Shown here piece after piece: positions 1 through 12,811 of a stretch of 64,000 nucleotides of DNA; position 1 is the first letter of the stretch; each line of letters opens with the position of its first letter. This stretch comes from Prunella strophiata (lineage: Eukaryota; Chordata; Aves; Passeriformes; Prunellidae). Both the position numbers and the translations under genes were made by a program. The stretch is taken from contig JAZBQD010000001.1 in NCBI GenBank assembly GCA_036583965.1, positions 18,359,608-18,423,607 on the forward strand, in the 5' to 3' direction. The notes below the pieces were generated by a model. That model was not told where the DNA came from, did no database searches, and saw only the letters and a list, made by a program, of their open reading frames with translations.

Positions 1-1339
1 TAAACTCTGCACACAAATGCCTTGAGTTTGTTTTAATTTTCCCCTGGGGATGGTGCAGATTCCCAGAATGAGTTCCAGCAATCTCCCTTCAGGTGCCCAA
101 ACTGGATTGACACAGCCCCAGCTGAGGATTGACCTCTGCCATTACACAGAAGGTGAAATTTGAACTACCTGGAATATTCAAAAAGGCAAATTTACAATGC
201 TCTAATGTGGGACTTCAGGGCAGAAGGCAGAGACAGAACAAATGCCTGGATGGTTCCCAAAAATCCATTCTGCAAGGGAACAACACTTAATGGCTTTATA
301 CAGTATAGACTGTTGTGGCAGTCACAAAACTGCCAAATAAAACATTATTAGCAGTTACTTTCCCTTTGACAAATAGATGGTCAGAGAAGTTTTTTCTTGG
401 AGGAGAGGCCTGTTGTGACTTTCCTTTGTGTTCTGGGGGTGAAGCAATACTAAACCAATTTATCACCCCTGACAGGATCCTGACTCTGTGCTGGAGTTAT
501 CTGCATTGCAAAAGCTCCATGGGAATTGAACTCAGACAACTGTTCTTCCTGTTGGAAACCAGACAGCCAAGGAAAGGAGCTGTAATCAGTTTGAATTTGC
601 CTCTGGCTCATCTTTTGCTCTGTTTCCTTTTAGACCACTACCTCATTAATAAAAATTTGCTGGATTGCTGAGAGTTCAGGTTTCACAATCTACTGCTCAG
701 AATTTGAGGCTAATCCAATGCTGACTACAGGAAAAGTCAAGAAGCAAGGCAGAGCAGAGGGAGGGATGAAAAGGCCAGGTCAGGTCTGGTCCCAGGCTAA
801 GGAAAAGCAGGATGCAGACACCCTGTGCCTGCCAGCAGCTCCCAGCAGTGAAGGAAAATCTGGATAAGGAGCACAAGCAGAGTGCCCTGAGTTTAAATTT
901 TGTCACACAAAACACAAGATCCTCAGCATGTGACGAGCAAATAAAGACAAATGGTCCAAACCAGTGCTGAAGATCAGCTTCCTGCTGATTTCTGATTAGG
1001 GAAAAGGTGCTTTGGTTAGTTCCCAACATGATTTTACAATCTGCTTTTGTTCCAGGCAGTTACATTCTAATTTTCTCCCTTGAGAAACCTTGGAATTGAT
1101 TTTTTTCAATGGGCCAGGAGCAGACAGGGATGAAAAAAAAAATAATCTGACTTTGGGAATCAGATTGATGGAAAGACCAGTCATAAAGAGGGTACTCAGG
1201 CTCAGGAGATGGATTTGGGGGAGGATGAGCCTGGACATCAGGTGAGCAGATCAAATGGCACCAAGTTAAGGGAAGTGGACCCCAAACAGGGCTAAACCCA
1301 ACCAGGAGAATCCCAGGCTAAGGAGAAAGGATTTTATAG

Positions 1340-1435
1340 AAAATCCTGAGTTGGAAGGGACCCACAAGAGCCCTCAAGTCCAGCTCCTGGCACAGACAAA
1401 CCCCAGGGATCAGATCTCTGCATGGAGCACGTGGA
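1340..1435 (-). mobile_element. CR1 LINE 3' fragment
   Basis: Reverse complement of a CR1 3' end: TTGGAAGGGACCCACAAGAG then TCAAGTCCAGCTCCTGG. 5'-truncated, as usual for CR1. Confidence 0.65.
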
Positions 1436-2777
1436 GAAGCTGCTCCCTGGGAAGAGCAGGGGCAGAGAATGAAGTGCATGGAAATGCCACTTGGTGAGAT
1501 GGGGTGCTGCAGAAAAGAATCTGAGCCTGCAAAAAGCTGGGAATAATAAATACCTGGGGGACAGGCTCATATTGATTTCACTTAGCATCTGTACTGCCCA
1601 GGGCTCTTAATAAATCAGGACTCCAAGACAGGAGGATCAGTGGCTCAATTTTTTGTTCTTTAGGAAGATGCAAAGGAAAGATAAGTGAGGAAAAACAGTG
1701 CCAGAAATTAGTCTGAATTTCCCCAGCATTCCCACCTTCCCTTGTTCTATTATGAGAAAAAAATTCTTTATCCCATATCACCTACACCACCTCAGATGAG
1801 TGGAAATGGAATTCTTTAAAAAATCCTAAATATATAATAACAAGCAATCACTTTTTCTACCTTCCCCTTTCTTTTTCACAAAGCTGTAACAAAGAAAAAT
1901 TAGCAGCCACATTGTACTTATTTCATTATTTCAAGCCATGAGGACAGGATGGATCCAGCCCTGATCCAAGAGTTAGGGATCCTTAATGAGCAAATTAAAA
2001 TTTCACTCACAGGAATGAAAAGCCTTTTGATAATATAAAAAAAAAAACCCAAAAACCAAACCCATATGGACCCTGATGAAATCCTGGCCTTGTTGAAGCC
2101 CATGGGAGTTTTCTTCCCAACTCTGGATTTCTCACCTGGTGGTGGCTGGCTGCCAGGGGTGGAGATGAACACAATTTCCATGCTGAAAGAGGCAGACAGA
2201 AAGGCTCTCCAGGACACCAAAGTTATTTCATCCTCTTCATTCTCAGTGCCTTCACTCTAAAATAGGTGGTTTCTTCATCTTAATCCATCACTGGGGCTGC
2301 ATCATTCATCTGCAAAGGCTGAAATGGAGCCTCCCTGCATTGCTGCCACCAGAACCCCCCAGCAAAATGTGCCCAGCACTCTTTGACTTAAGAAAAGATC
2401 AAGAATGACTTTGCAGGGAGGAATTGTCAGGGTAAAATTTTCAACATTTTGCACATCTATGGCAGGCACAAAGGGCTCTGTGATTCCCATGACAACTGTG
2501 GCAAAGGCAGCTGTGGGCACCAGTTAATTACAGGGATTCAGCCTCCCAAGTCCACACCAGTTCCTTCAAGTGCTCCTGGGCACACAGCACATGTTCAAAA
2601 AGGAGCTTTCGTGTGACCTGAAGGATTTGCCCTTTAAGGTATGTTTCCATTTTTAAGCCAGGAATTTGGAATTCATTAACACCAATTAAAACTGGACACT
2701 GGCTGCTTAATTCCCCGTGCACTGCTCTGCAGATTTATCCCTGCAGGTTGAAAAGTTTGGGGTTTGTTTTTCTTGGC

Positions 2778-2803
2778 TTTTTTTTTTTTTTTTTTTTTTT
2801 TTT
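2778..2803 (+). repeat. Poly(T) run, 26 nt
   Basis: Uninterrupted T on the plus strand. Similar runs occur at 6946-6965, 19142-19158 and 52674-52695. Confidence 0.9.
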
Positions 2804-5800
2804 GATGAAACAGAAAGCCAAGATAAAGGGAAATGTCCTGATATGATTTGTTCTCGTGGGTCATGGCAACAGCAGCACTGCAGGAGAAAAATGTCCCTCT
2901 CAGAGCTATATTTCCTCTGGATATTACAGCAACAAGACAAAAGGCAGCTGAGCTCTCTCATCCCAGCATCCAGGCCAGGAAAAGTGGATGCATCTCGTGG
3001 CAGAAACCCCTGCTTGTCCTTAAGTATCTGCTATAAATAATCACACCAGGAGTAAAATGTGTTTTCATTTGAGAAGTCACCTCTCTCCTTGTCAGCTTCA
3101 CTTACAGCAAAGTCATGCTGTCAATCTGTGAGTTCTCCTTGAGAGTACACCAGCAAAGCCAATTATTTTCTCTTCTAACAGCACATCTACTGAAATGGGA
3201 AAGACTAAACTAAATAAAAAGCAATTATCCTCTTTCTGTTTCCCCCCCATAGTTCTGTGTGCTAATTGTTAACAGTGACCCACTCCTGCAAAGGACTGGG
3301 AAAAATTAAATGGATTTCAACCAACACTACTAATTCTTCAATGCAGATCTTATTTATCACAAAAATTAAATATATCTGCCAGGCATGGAAATTATTAACA
3401 AAAAAAAGAAGGCCAAATGCACTGCAGACGTGGGGCTATTTGGAGTGAAGGGAAAGACTGACATAAATCTATTCTGTAATCTCGTGGCTGTTTCCTACTA
3501 AAGGAAGGACCAGAATGCAATGTGCTAAATTACTGGGGCAGAGGGATATGTTGCTTAAGGATTTTTATTTTTTTTTTTAGAAAAAAGCAGTTGCACTGCT
3601 GGCACAACAGACCTAGCTCTGTCACAAGTAATTTATTACATCAGTATATCAACTTTATTAAAAAAAGAAAAAGACAACAAAGAAGTCTGTCTTTGTGCCG
3701 AGCTCAGCTCAGCCTGGTTTGGGAACATAAACAGCTTCAGAGTTTAATTAGAAACTGTTTACATCTGAAAGATAATTTCATTTTCCTGAAATTGTAACAG
3801 AGGTAATTCCAGATAGTTCTGCTGACTCCAGAGTTTAATGGCTCTAAGCTGCCAGACAGAAAAATGCAAAGTGAGGTCTGAACAGCTGAAAACTGACTGA
3901 GAGGGGTCAGGGAATTCTGTGCTAACTACTAATGGTTTGATTATCTAACATTTAACAGCTCTGCAGCTACAAGATGCTGCAAGACGCCTGCAAGAAATAA
4001 AAGAGAACCACTCAGTAAACTGAAGTGTCCTTTCCCACACTCTAGTTCTGATTTCTTTCCCATTTCACCCTGACCTTTTGTATTTTTTTAAGCTTTATTT
4101 ATTTATTTGGGTTTTTTTTTTTTTTTTTAATCTGGAGAAGCACTGAAAAAAGTGGTTTTTCCCTTCAAGTTGATGCTGTTTTCATGGCATACCTGGCTGT
4201 GTTCTGGAAATCTCTGGAGGGTGTATATTTTCACATCTGGAGACTCCAGTTCAGCCTTTGAAGGACCAAAATGAGGGTGACCTTATGTTCTGCTTCCTTG
4301 AGATCATTTTTCAAAAAGGAGAAAAGTGACTGAAACTAAGGTTTAATACAACAAATGGCACAAATGATTAGTACTTTCCCAACTTGTCCTTAAGAGATTT
4401 TCACCGTTTTATTTATTTAACTACATGTTTATAAAGCAGTTAAATAAATATTTTTTTCCTGTGGCAGCTCAAAAATCAAACAAAAGCAGATGACAAAATA
4501 AGAAGGCTCCTCAGAAAACCCTTTAAGACCCAAACCCACTGAGCCCAGCAGCTCTCCAGGAGCCCTCCAAGATGCAAATATTCACTTGTGCAGTGTAAAA
4601 TCAGCACTGCTGCCACTGGCCTGCTTTTGATGTGCAGCCCTAAAGCTCATTAATGGTAATGAGGGATCCACAGGGAAGCACAGACCTTCAGCACCATCAA
4701 AGGACAGCAGTTGTGAACACTTTAATTATGGGGTGCTGCTCCCCCAGACACTGCTCTGGGGGGAGAGTGAAGGAGCTGCTGAATCCCCTCAGCCTGAGCC
4801 AGTTCCAGCAGGAGAGCTGCACTCCTGGGCAGCCAGGCAGATCCCTGAGCAATCCTCATTAAAGCACATCCTCCTGCCCCCACAAACCTTGCTTGCTTTG
4901 GTGGCTCCCATCACCTGGATTTTCACATCTCTCCCAGAAATGCTGCTCCAGCTCACCAGAGGTGGAAGCAAACTGCAGCACAGGAGCAAACCAGGTTGGG
5001 GTTTGGGTGCAGAGGCCAATTTCTCTTCCCAAACCCATATTTCCACCAGAAATATCAGATGGTTTTGGACAGAGACCCTGGACACAGATACAATTCACAT
5101 ACCTGTGACCTAACACTCTAATCAAGGAATATTCACTAATCCAGGTTGTGACACCTCAGTGGCTCGGGGTGATGCCTCAAGGTTTAGCTTTTCTATTTTT
5201 CACATTCTGTGCTGCTTTATTGTGTGGGGCTGAGCTTCATATCAGGGGATGGTGAGCTCTGTGCACAGAGCAGGAAGACAAAACAATTCCTGCTCCAGCT
5301 GGGCACCAAGGACAAATGATCCAAATCTCAGCCCAAGAGCACAAACAGCGTGGGCTGAAGAGAGAAAAACAAGCAGGGTGGGACTGCAGGGGCTAAAGCT
5401 GGAATGGGACAATGAACTCCAAGGTGCAAATGGAGCAGAACTGATCCCAGTGAGAGACCCCGTGCCTGGTTGTGCATTTTGTGCCCATTTTGGTTCATCT
5501 TGGGTGCAGCCCTGGCTGGGCTCTGGTGCTGCCCAAGGTGGATCCATGGAGGAGATCCTTTGAATAAATCCCTGCTTTATTCTTTAGCTCTGTCCAGCCT
5601 CTGTTCTGGGTCAGCCTTCACAAGGCATCATTGGGAACATTCCAGATGCATCCTTGGAGCCCAGAAGTTTGGGGAAGAGGGAGTTCTGCTGCTGCACTCC
5701 TGCAGTTACAGCTGCACCTGAAATACCAAACCTGCCAAAATTGCACTGAGCACAAACTCCAGAGAAACCTTCAAAGTCTGAGCCCTTACACCAGGAAAAT

Positions 5801-8800
5801 CAGCAACACCTTCCAGAGTATGGAACAAGCAGGAAGAGAAAACAAGGAAATAGCTATTTTAGATGTCTCTGATGATATATTTGCTACCACAGAGGCTGTC
5901 AATAGAGGGGAGCCAATAAAACCAGCTTTTCCTTGCCAGCAGAAATGGGTGTTTACTTATAAAAAAAAGCACAAAATAAAGTGGGATACACCCCTCCTTG
6001 GCCACATGAAGCTAACACATGAAATCAAAGCACCAAATGAACTCTTCCTCACTTGCAGCAGAGCTGCCTCTCCAGGAATAACTTCTCCCAGATCCCACAG
6101 CACAGGAATTGGCCTCTGAAAAGCAAATGTTTCCTAAGCTCACCCAGGGATGCCTGGACCACTTCTACAGCAGATCCATGGCCCAGCTCATCCCCAGGGA
6201 GGCAAACAGCAATGTTCACATTTGCTGCAGCTCCTGTGCAACTCTTGGTGTCACTTTGAGCTCCTCACAGACATCTGGTACTACTGCTCAGGAAAAAGCC
6301 ACTCTGGCTCCACTTAAATATTTTATCTTACCTTAATTACTACTGATGTACTCAGTGTTCAGTGCAGAATATCTAATTGCTCCTGGAGGGAATTAAAACC
6401 CAGTAAGTACTCAGGCTCTTTTTCAGTGGTACCTGGAAGAAGCCCACCTGATGGTCCTTCCCATGGTTAATTTCCCCCCATTTCTCCTCAGCAGTGCTTA
6501 ATTGGAGTAATTAGGTTAATTTGGGACTGTCACTCAGCTGAGTCTTAACAGATCACCTTTGCTCTCACTCTCATTCACAAACAGGCAGCTTCCCATTGTC
6601 TCCCTGCTTTAATTCTAAAATAAAGGTTTGAATTTTACTTAAAAGTTTACTGATAACAGCAGGGTTTTTTTTGGGACTGGTTAGAAAAATGTCTTCTCCA
6701 AATTACAACAGTAGATGAACCCATATTTTTCTGTGTATGATTTCTACTCTGTGCTCTTTCTGGTTTCCTAATGGGTCTCCTCCCACAGACCCTGCCTCCA
6801 AAAACTCAATAATTAAAGTGAAATTGTGTACTGAAAGGCAATTACTCAAAATTAGCTGTTCTTTTATTTCTGCAAGGCCCCATTCCATCAAAATACTATA
6901 AAATAATAATTTATAGCTGAGAGGTTAAATTGATCTCATTTCTCCTTTTTTTTTTTTTTTTTTTTCACTCATGGTTATCACTACACAGAACAGGAATTTC
7001 CACCAGCAGTGTCACAGCCCAAGCCCCATTTCCCTGTAACACCTGCAGTCAGATTTATCTGAGTAAATTCAATTTAAAACCTGAGAGAGAAACAGAGTGA
7101 CTTCAAATCCTAGCTGTGAAAATTGGAAATGGGAACACAAGATCCAAGATAAGAATAAGGGGGAAAAAAAGGGAGGCAGAGGGGCTCAATTCATTCTTGA
7201 CTTTTCAAAAGGAGCATCACCCAGAAGGAACAGGACACAGGGGAGTTGTTGTGAGGGGAAGCATCCTAAAGAAGCTGATTCCTCCTTCCTGTGTGCCACC
7301 AAGGGATGGAAATCAGAATATGCCTTGGAACTCTTGGAAAAGAGAAAAGCCAGGTCTGCTAGAGGCCTAGATTAAAATAAAAGCTTCCCAAGAGATGTTC
7401 CTTCATTCAGAAGTTTGTTAAGCAATATCAATAGCCATGCTCTCTCACACATCAGATTTTCCACTTCTTGAATATCTACTGCTCATTACATATCTTGAGA
7501 CAATATCTCTTATGGGCTATTGTTTATGGACTAATTCATATTTTCCTGAGCATTGTAAATTATTTTGCATTTATTTAATCTTTTCTCCATCATGGGCTTT
7601 GAGGAGAACCTTGCAGATCAGTGTGAGGTGTTCCATCTCACAATAAATGTGTAGAGAAAGCAATGGGGGGTAGGGCAGAAGGACAGACCTGAGGAAATCT
7701 CCACCATTCCCATACCCAGGTGCAAAGGGGATTGCAGGGGACACCACAAAGGAGCCCTTTCCCCATTTTCCACCAGCTGGTGTCTGTGGGAAGGCAAAGA
7801 GAGATGGAACAAATGGCTCTATCCTGGGAACCATTTCCATCAGCCCTGCCTGGGATGATCCAGCAGCAAGGAATGAACCTGGGAGGAGAAAACCCTTCCA
7901 CCAGTGAAAGAGGATTTTGTTATTGTTAATTTTGTTATTTGTTATTTCCCAAAGGGAATAAACAACTGTAGGATCAGCATCTGAAGGGGCTTGGTGAAAC
8001 TGCCCATCCTGGGGGGATTCCTGCTCCCATTAACCTCACCCAGGAGGAGGAAAGGGAAAGGCACCAAGGAGAACTCCCTGTGAGAGGGAAGGAAAAGCAG
8101 ATTTCCCTGCAGACACATTCCCTGTGTGGATCACCTGCATGGGAGCTGAAAGAGCACAGCACTCAGGGACACAGGAAAGTGGGAGAGGGGAAGTTCAGCC
8201 CTTGAGTTTACAGGAGGGGAGAACAGCAACTATCAAAATTGTGCTTTCCTTGATGCTGGCAAAAAAAAAATCTCAAACATCTCTGAAGTCAATATTTCAG
8301 CTTCTTAGTGGGAGCTCACCTGGCTTCAAGCCCCTGTGCTCAATTTTGATGAAGAAGGATGTGTAAAAATTGCATTTCAAAAATTAAATAAACAAGCAAT
8401 TTTAGTGCAAAACCAGGAGAGCTAATTTATTTAATGATTTTTACAAACATTTGCAATGAAAGTTTTATGTCTTTCCATTATCATTGAGAAAGAAAAGGTT
8501 GTAGGGGGAGGAGAAGTGTCCCAAAAGTTTTAAATTTTATTACTTTTCCCTTTTAGTTACTGTTAACAAATTTCTCTTTATACCATTTCAAAGTTTTGAG
8601 CCTACTTTACCTTTCTCCTAGTCCTACCTCACAGAAAAAATAAGTGAATGCATTTTAGTAAGTACACAAATAATTAACCAACACTGAACCCACCACACTC
8701 ATTAGGGCATTAACCAAGAAATCTCAAATTAACAAACCAAAACCACGACATGAAATGAATGCTTCTCCCCAGTTTCAAACTAAAAGCTGCTAATTGGCAG

Positions 8801-9225
8801 CACTTTGCTCTGCAGTGCTAAATTCTGCTCACATTTGCAAGGGTATAAATCCAGCCCAATGCCTTGGGCTGCACCAGAACTCCTGGGGATTTTTCTGCCT
8901 GGCAGGAGGAATGTTTTCACTCCTAAGAGGCAACACTTTAGGGAGATATTTGTAAAAAAAAGTGGAATATTGAAGTGGCCTCACTGGCTCAGCCCCTTAG
9001 TTTCCAGATAATGAGATCTCAGTAAAAAGATTCACAAATCTCTGTAATTTTCCTTTGTCACTTGCAACTGTCCATGTACAAGACAATTAAAAAAAAAACT
9101 AAAGGAATTTCATTACAACAGATGCACAAAAAAGAGGACAATGTGTATTAAATATTCCTTACTGATATGATTAGTACCAATATTAAACATATTTAAATGT
9201 TAATAGCCTGTATTACTAAATACTA

Positions 9226-9640
9226 ATTTTAGTACTAAATATTCCTTATTGATAGTATTTTTATAGGAACCACCCCCATTTCTAGAAAGGATTTATGTGA
9301 TTTTCATAGCAGATATTTGACTCTCTCAAAGTCTTGTATTGACACAAATTTGTGGTGTTTTGTGCTTGATTCCATGTTATAAAAAAATGCATTTTGCTAA
9401 AGTAGTAGGTCTTTTAGTACTAAATTTTAGTACTAAATATTTAGTACTAAATTTTAGTACTAAATATTCCTTATTGATAGTATTTTTATAGAACCACCCC
9501 CATTTCTACAGCAGGATTTATGTGATTTTCATAGCAGATATTTGAATCTCTCAAAGTCTTGTATTGACACAAATTTGTGGTGTTTTGTGCTTGATTCCAT
9601 GTTATAAAAAATACATTTTGCTAAAGTAGTGGGTCTTTAG
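9226..9640 (+). repeat. Tandem duplication, period about 225 bp, two copies
   Basis: Copy 1 (about 9226-9414) and copy 2 (about 9451-9640) are nearly identical. They share ATTCCTTATTGATAG, ACCACCCCCATTTCTA and GTCTTGTATTGACACAAATT. Between them TTTAGTACTAAA is further amplified. Confidence 0.95.
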
Positions 9641-10505
9641 ACATTTGTAGCTCCCACACAACTGGTGCTCATCTTGCTTGGTATCTTTTAAGAATAAAAA
9701 CTACAGGAAGCTGATTAAAGGATAGATCCAACAGAGTTTAAATTCCACCCCGATCCCTGGAGGTTTTTTCCCACCAAGACATAATTTCCGAGACCTCTTC
9801 AAAGACTGAAACAGAAGAACTGAAAGAAATTACAATAATTGATGAAATCCCTTTTAAGTCAACAGCCTTAAAACATTCCCTTTTGTGCACGACCACACCA
9901 ATGACTCCAAAGTTAAATTCACAGAGACCTTTCTGGTATAACTTAGACATTTCCTTCAGATAAGGACTTAGTGCTTTTTACACTAACTTCATCTAGATTT
10001 TTTTTTTTATTCCACTCATTAAATCTACCTTAAACCAATTAGAAAAGCAGAGAGTCAGTGCAGTGAGTACACTGAGAGCAGGCTGTCTCTCTAAGTGGAC
10101 ATGGAATTCTCTTAGGTTTGATTTTTTGGCTATTTGCAGAGTGCATTTGAGATAAGGAGCATTCATTTGGCCTTCCCTTAACAGACAAGCACTTCCAGAG
10201 AGGAAAACTTTTCAGTGTTCCTCCAATAATGGTGCTGGAGGGAATATTGCTCTTGGTGAGACACACTGAGTAATTAAATATTCAGAGTGTTAATTTGAAA
10301 TGGGTGAGATGCAGCTTGGCTCAAGGCATGACGTGTTCTCCAGGAATATTTGTCACAGACTGACAGCACGGTGTGGAGATACAGCCTAAGGCTACAAACC
10401 CAAAGCTGAAGTTTCCATTTCTGAGTCAATAACCAGTGCAAACAATCAGCTCAGGGCTGGGAGGCCACAGCTCTTCCTCAGGCACAAGCTGAACACAGAG
10501 TTTGG

Positions 10506-10629
10506 TGAAAATCCAAAGAGGGGGATGTGAAAATCCACAAGGTGGGGATGTGAAAATCCACAAGGTAGGGATGTGAAAATCCAAAGAGGGGGATGTGAAA
10601 ATCCAAAGAGGGGGATGTGAAAATCCACA
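10506..10629 (+). repeat. 22-23 bp tandem repeat, about six units
   Basis: Unit TGAAAATCCAAAGAGGGGGA plus TG, alternating with a CACAAGGTGGGGATG variant. Units start near 10506, 10528, 10551, 10574, 10596 and 10618. Confidence 0.95.
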
Positions 10630-11055
10630 AACCAGTGGGGTGGGCAGAGCCTTCAGCCTGGAAGGTTCTGCAGGAACCCCAGTGAGGGAGCTGGGCTGCT
10701 TGGGATGAGGAATGGAATATCCAATTCCTCATATCCTGAGGAGCCCAGAGTGGGCACAGCCTTGCTCTGACCTTGCCCTGAGCCAGCCCAAGCCCAGTGC
10801 CTGGACTGGCACACCCAGCACCCAGGACAGGGTCAGACCCACCCCAAGGACTGCAGCATGAAGGAGGAGTGAGGAAGGAGCTATTGAATGTCCCTGTCAC
10901 CAGATGAGTTCAGAAAGTGCCCAGAAATCTCTGTCCTGAGAGCATCCCTGTGCTTATTGCAAAGTGGGGCAGCTGGATGCAGGACCAGGAACTCAGCTGA
11001 GCTGACAGAAGCTGGAATGTTTCCTTGAGGAGCTCAGAGCCCAGCCCTGCCTGCC

Positions 11056-11173
11056 TCAGCTCAGCTCAGCTCAGCTCAGCTCAGCTCAGCTCAGCTAAGC
11101 TCAGCTCAGAGCCCAGCCCTGCCCCTGCCCCAGCTCAGCTCAGCTCAGCTCAGCTCAGCTAAGCTCAGCTCAG
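11056..11173 (+). repeat. AGCTC pentamer arrays in a duplicated block
   Basis: Two AGCTC arrays (11056-11109 and 11131-11173) share the interruption AGCTAAGC and the same flank, 64 bp apart, so the block was duplicated. The pentamer happens to match the GAGCT core of immunoglobulin switch repeats, but nothing else here suggests an Ig locus. Confidence 0.95.
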
Positions 11174-11605
11174 AGCCCTCTCCCTCTTCTCTGTGTCCCC
11201 ACAGTGTGCACAGAGCCCTGACCTGTGCAGGATGAATTCCATGGGGACAATTCCCACCCATTGTCTCAGCTGAGTTATTGTTCTTTCCCAGACTGTAGAA
11301 ATCCCTCTCATTCTCCTCCACTCTCACAACTCTTTTGTTTGTGTCTCAGCTTGCTGTGCTTGGCCTCTGGCCACAATCCTGACTCCTGCCCTGATGGAGG
11401 GTGACAGCTTTGCCTTTGAAGGAATTCCAAGGCTGCTGTTGGGCTGACCAGCAGGGAACAGCCCTGCCCAACCCTCCCTGGCCTCTCCCACATTGCTCCC
11501 CTGCTTTCCCAGAAACCTGCAGGCTTGGGAAAGGCTGAGGGAGAGCTGATCACAATTCCCAGAAGAGGTTTTTAAGCAACAGATGAACTTTAAGCACACA
11601 GGGTG

Positions 11606-11800
11606 AACGCTGGAGCTGGAAGGGACATCAGAGAACATCCAGCCCATCCTCTTGTCCTAAGGCACATCCAGCTGTACCTGCACTGCTGGCAGATATTTGC
11701 CTCACTGGTTCTTACTGGATTCCAGTCACAGGCAGCTTAATTGGCAGATCTTACTTCAATTTAATCCTTTCAGTCCTAGTCTGAACATGGTCATGGAGAA
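11606..11800 (-). mobile_element. Older CR1 LINE fragment
   Basis: GAGCTGGAAGGGACATCAGA, CATCCAGCCCATCCTCTTGT and CAGATATTTGCC follow a divergent CR1 3' end in reverse orientation. The right limit is uncertain. Confidence 0.55.
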
Positions 11801-12662
11801 CTCATTCCTCATATCCTTCTGTTTCAACAGGAATTTAAAATACATCCCTGCAAGCAGTGGCAGCTCACTCTGCCCAGGGTGCCTGAAATTTCAGTGACTA
11901 CAACACTCTTATCCCTTGGCACAGTGCCTTTGCCAGCAGCAGAGCCACCCCTCAGTACTGACAGGGAATCAGGGAATTTCCTCAGCTGGAAGGAGCCCAC
12001 CAGCTCCAGCTCCTGGCCCTGCACTCACAGCAGTGACCAAGGTTCACTGCTTTTTATTCCCCACATTTCTGATCTCTTTTCTTGGAAGATCTCCCTCTGG
12101 ACACAGAACAGCCTTAGTCCCACTGACCTTGCAGATTTAATTTTCTCACAAGCTAAAAGTGCTCCACACTTGCAACAAAAGTTTGTGCAAAACTAAAAAC
12201 CTGCTCTGCACGAGACAAAGAGTTTGCAGAGAGCTTAAGAGTGCATTTCCTGCATTACTGAATTTCCTACCCACTCATCTCAGTCTTGGCTCATTTCCTA
12301 TTGTGACTGATGCTCAGCTGGCAAGATGAGAGAAGGTGAAATTCTGATTTAACACTTGCAATGCAGCTTGTTTGGTTGTGGATTGTTTTTCTTTTTTTTT
12401 TTAATTACCCAGTTTCTTACAGCATTTCTGTCTCTCACACTGTTAACCTGGAAGCAGAAATGTGCAATAATACATGTGCTCTGGTAACATTTAATTTTTT
12501 CAGCTTGGAAAGGATAATTGCAACAGGATTTAAGAGGTGTTGAAAAATCTTTTGTACCTTTTTTTTTGTACCTTTCAATGTTCCTGAGGCACAAATTCAA
12601 GCCACAGCTGTCCCACTGTAGCTGCAGCTTGTGCAGTTTGCCAGTCTGAGCCTGGCACTTAC

Positions 12663-12811
12663 CCAGTGGAGGGGTTCATGATGCAGCCCCCCTTGTCAGT
12701 GGATGCTTTGCAGTTGCAGCCCCTCTCCAGTGTGTCGTGATTCATCCCAAAATTGTGTCCCAGCTCGTGAGCCAGAGTCACTGCTGCACCCAGAGGGTTT
12801 TCTGAGTGATC
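12663..12811 (-). CDS. ADAM12: ADAM12 exon 11: zinc-binding active site and Met-turn
   Basis: 149 nt, starting on a codon boundary and ending with two bases of Gly. It encodes [34 protein letters not shown] and [27 protein letters not shown] is the full reprolysin consensus HExxHxxGxxHD: three zinc-binding His and the catalytic Glu are intact, so the protease is predicted to be active. CIMN carries the Met of the Met-turn. The segment between the zinc helix and the Met-turn (NCKASTD) differs from human more than its surroundings. Acceptor attttgttttgaag; donor CACTGG|GTAAGTG. The next exon (rest of Met-turn loop and disintegrin start) is beyond the left window edge. Confidence 0.96.

Larger units (their letters stand above)
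1..12662 (-). other. ADAM12: ADAM12 intron 11 (partial) with several tandem repeats
   Basis: More than 12.6 kb of non-coding sequence after the active-site exon. I searched the minus strand for the expected continuation (end of catalytic domain, disintegrin CGN-EEGEECDCG type motif) and did not find it. Contents: a CR1 remnant near 1340, poly(T) runs at 2778-2803 and 6946-6965, an AT-rich stretch at about 8380-9660 with a 225-bp tandem duplication, a 22-bp tandem repeat near 10.5 kb, AGCTC arrays near 11.1 kb and an older CR1 near 11.6 kb. I see nothing else I can name. Confidence 0.85.

Noticed and set aside
2676..3040. Open frames containing poly-Phe or poly-Lys
   Set aside because: Translation of the 26-nt T run.
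11056..11173. Immunoglobulin switch region
   Set aside because: Only the pentamer matches; the locus is ADAM12 and the arrays are under 60 bp.
1..12662. Search for the next ADAM12 exon (end of catalytic domain, disintegrin)
   Set aside because: No stretch resembling MCLFNLPE or CGN-EEGEECDCG was found on the minus strand; the exon must lie beyond the window.
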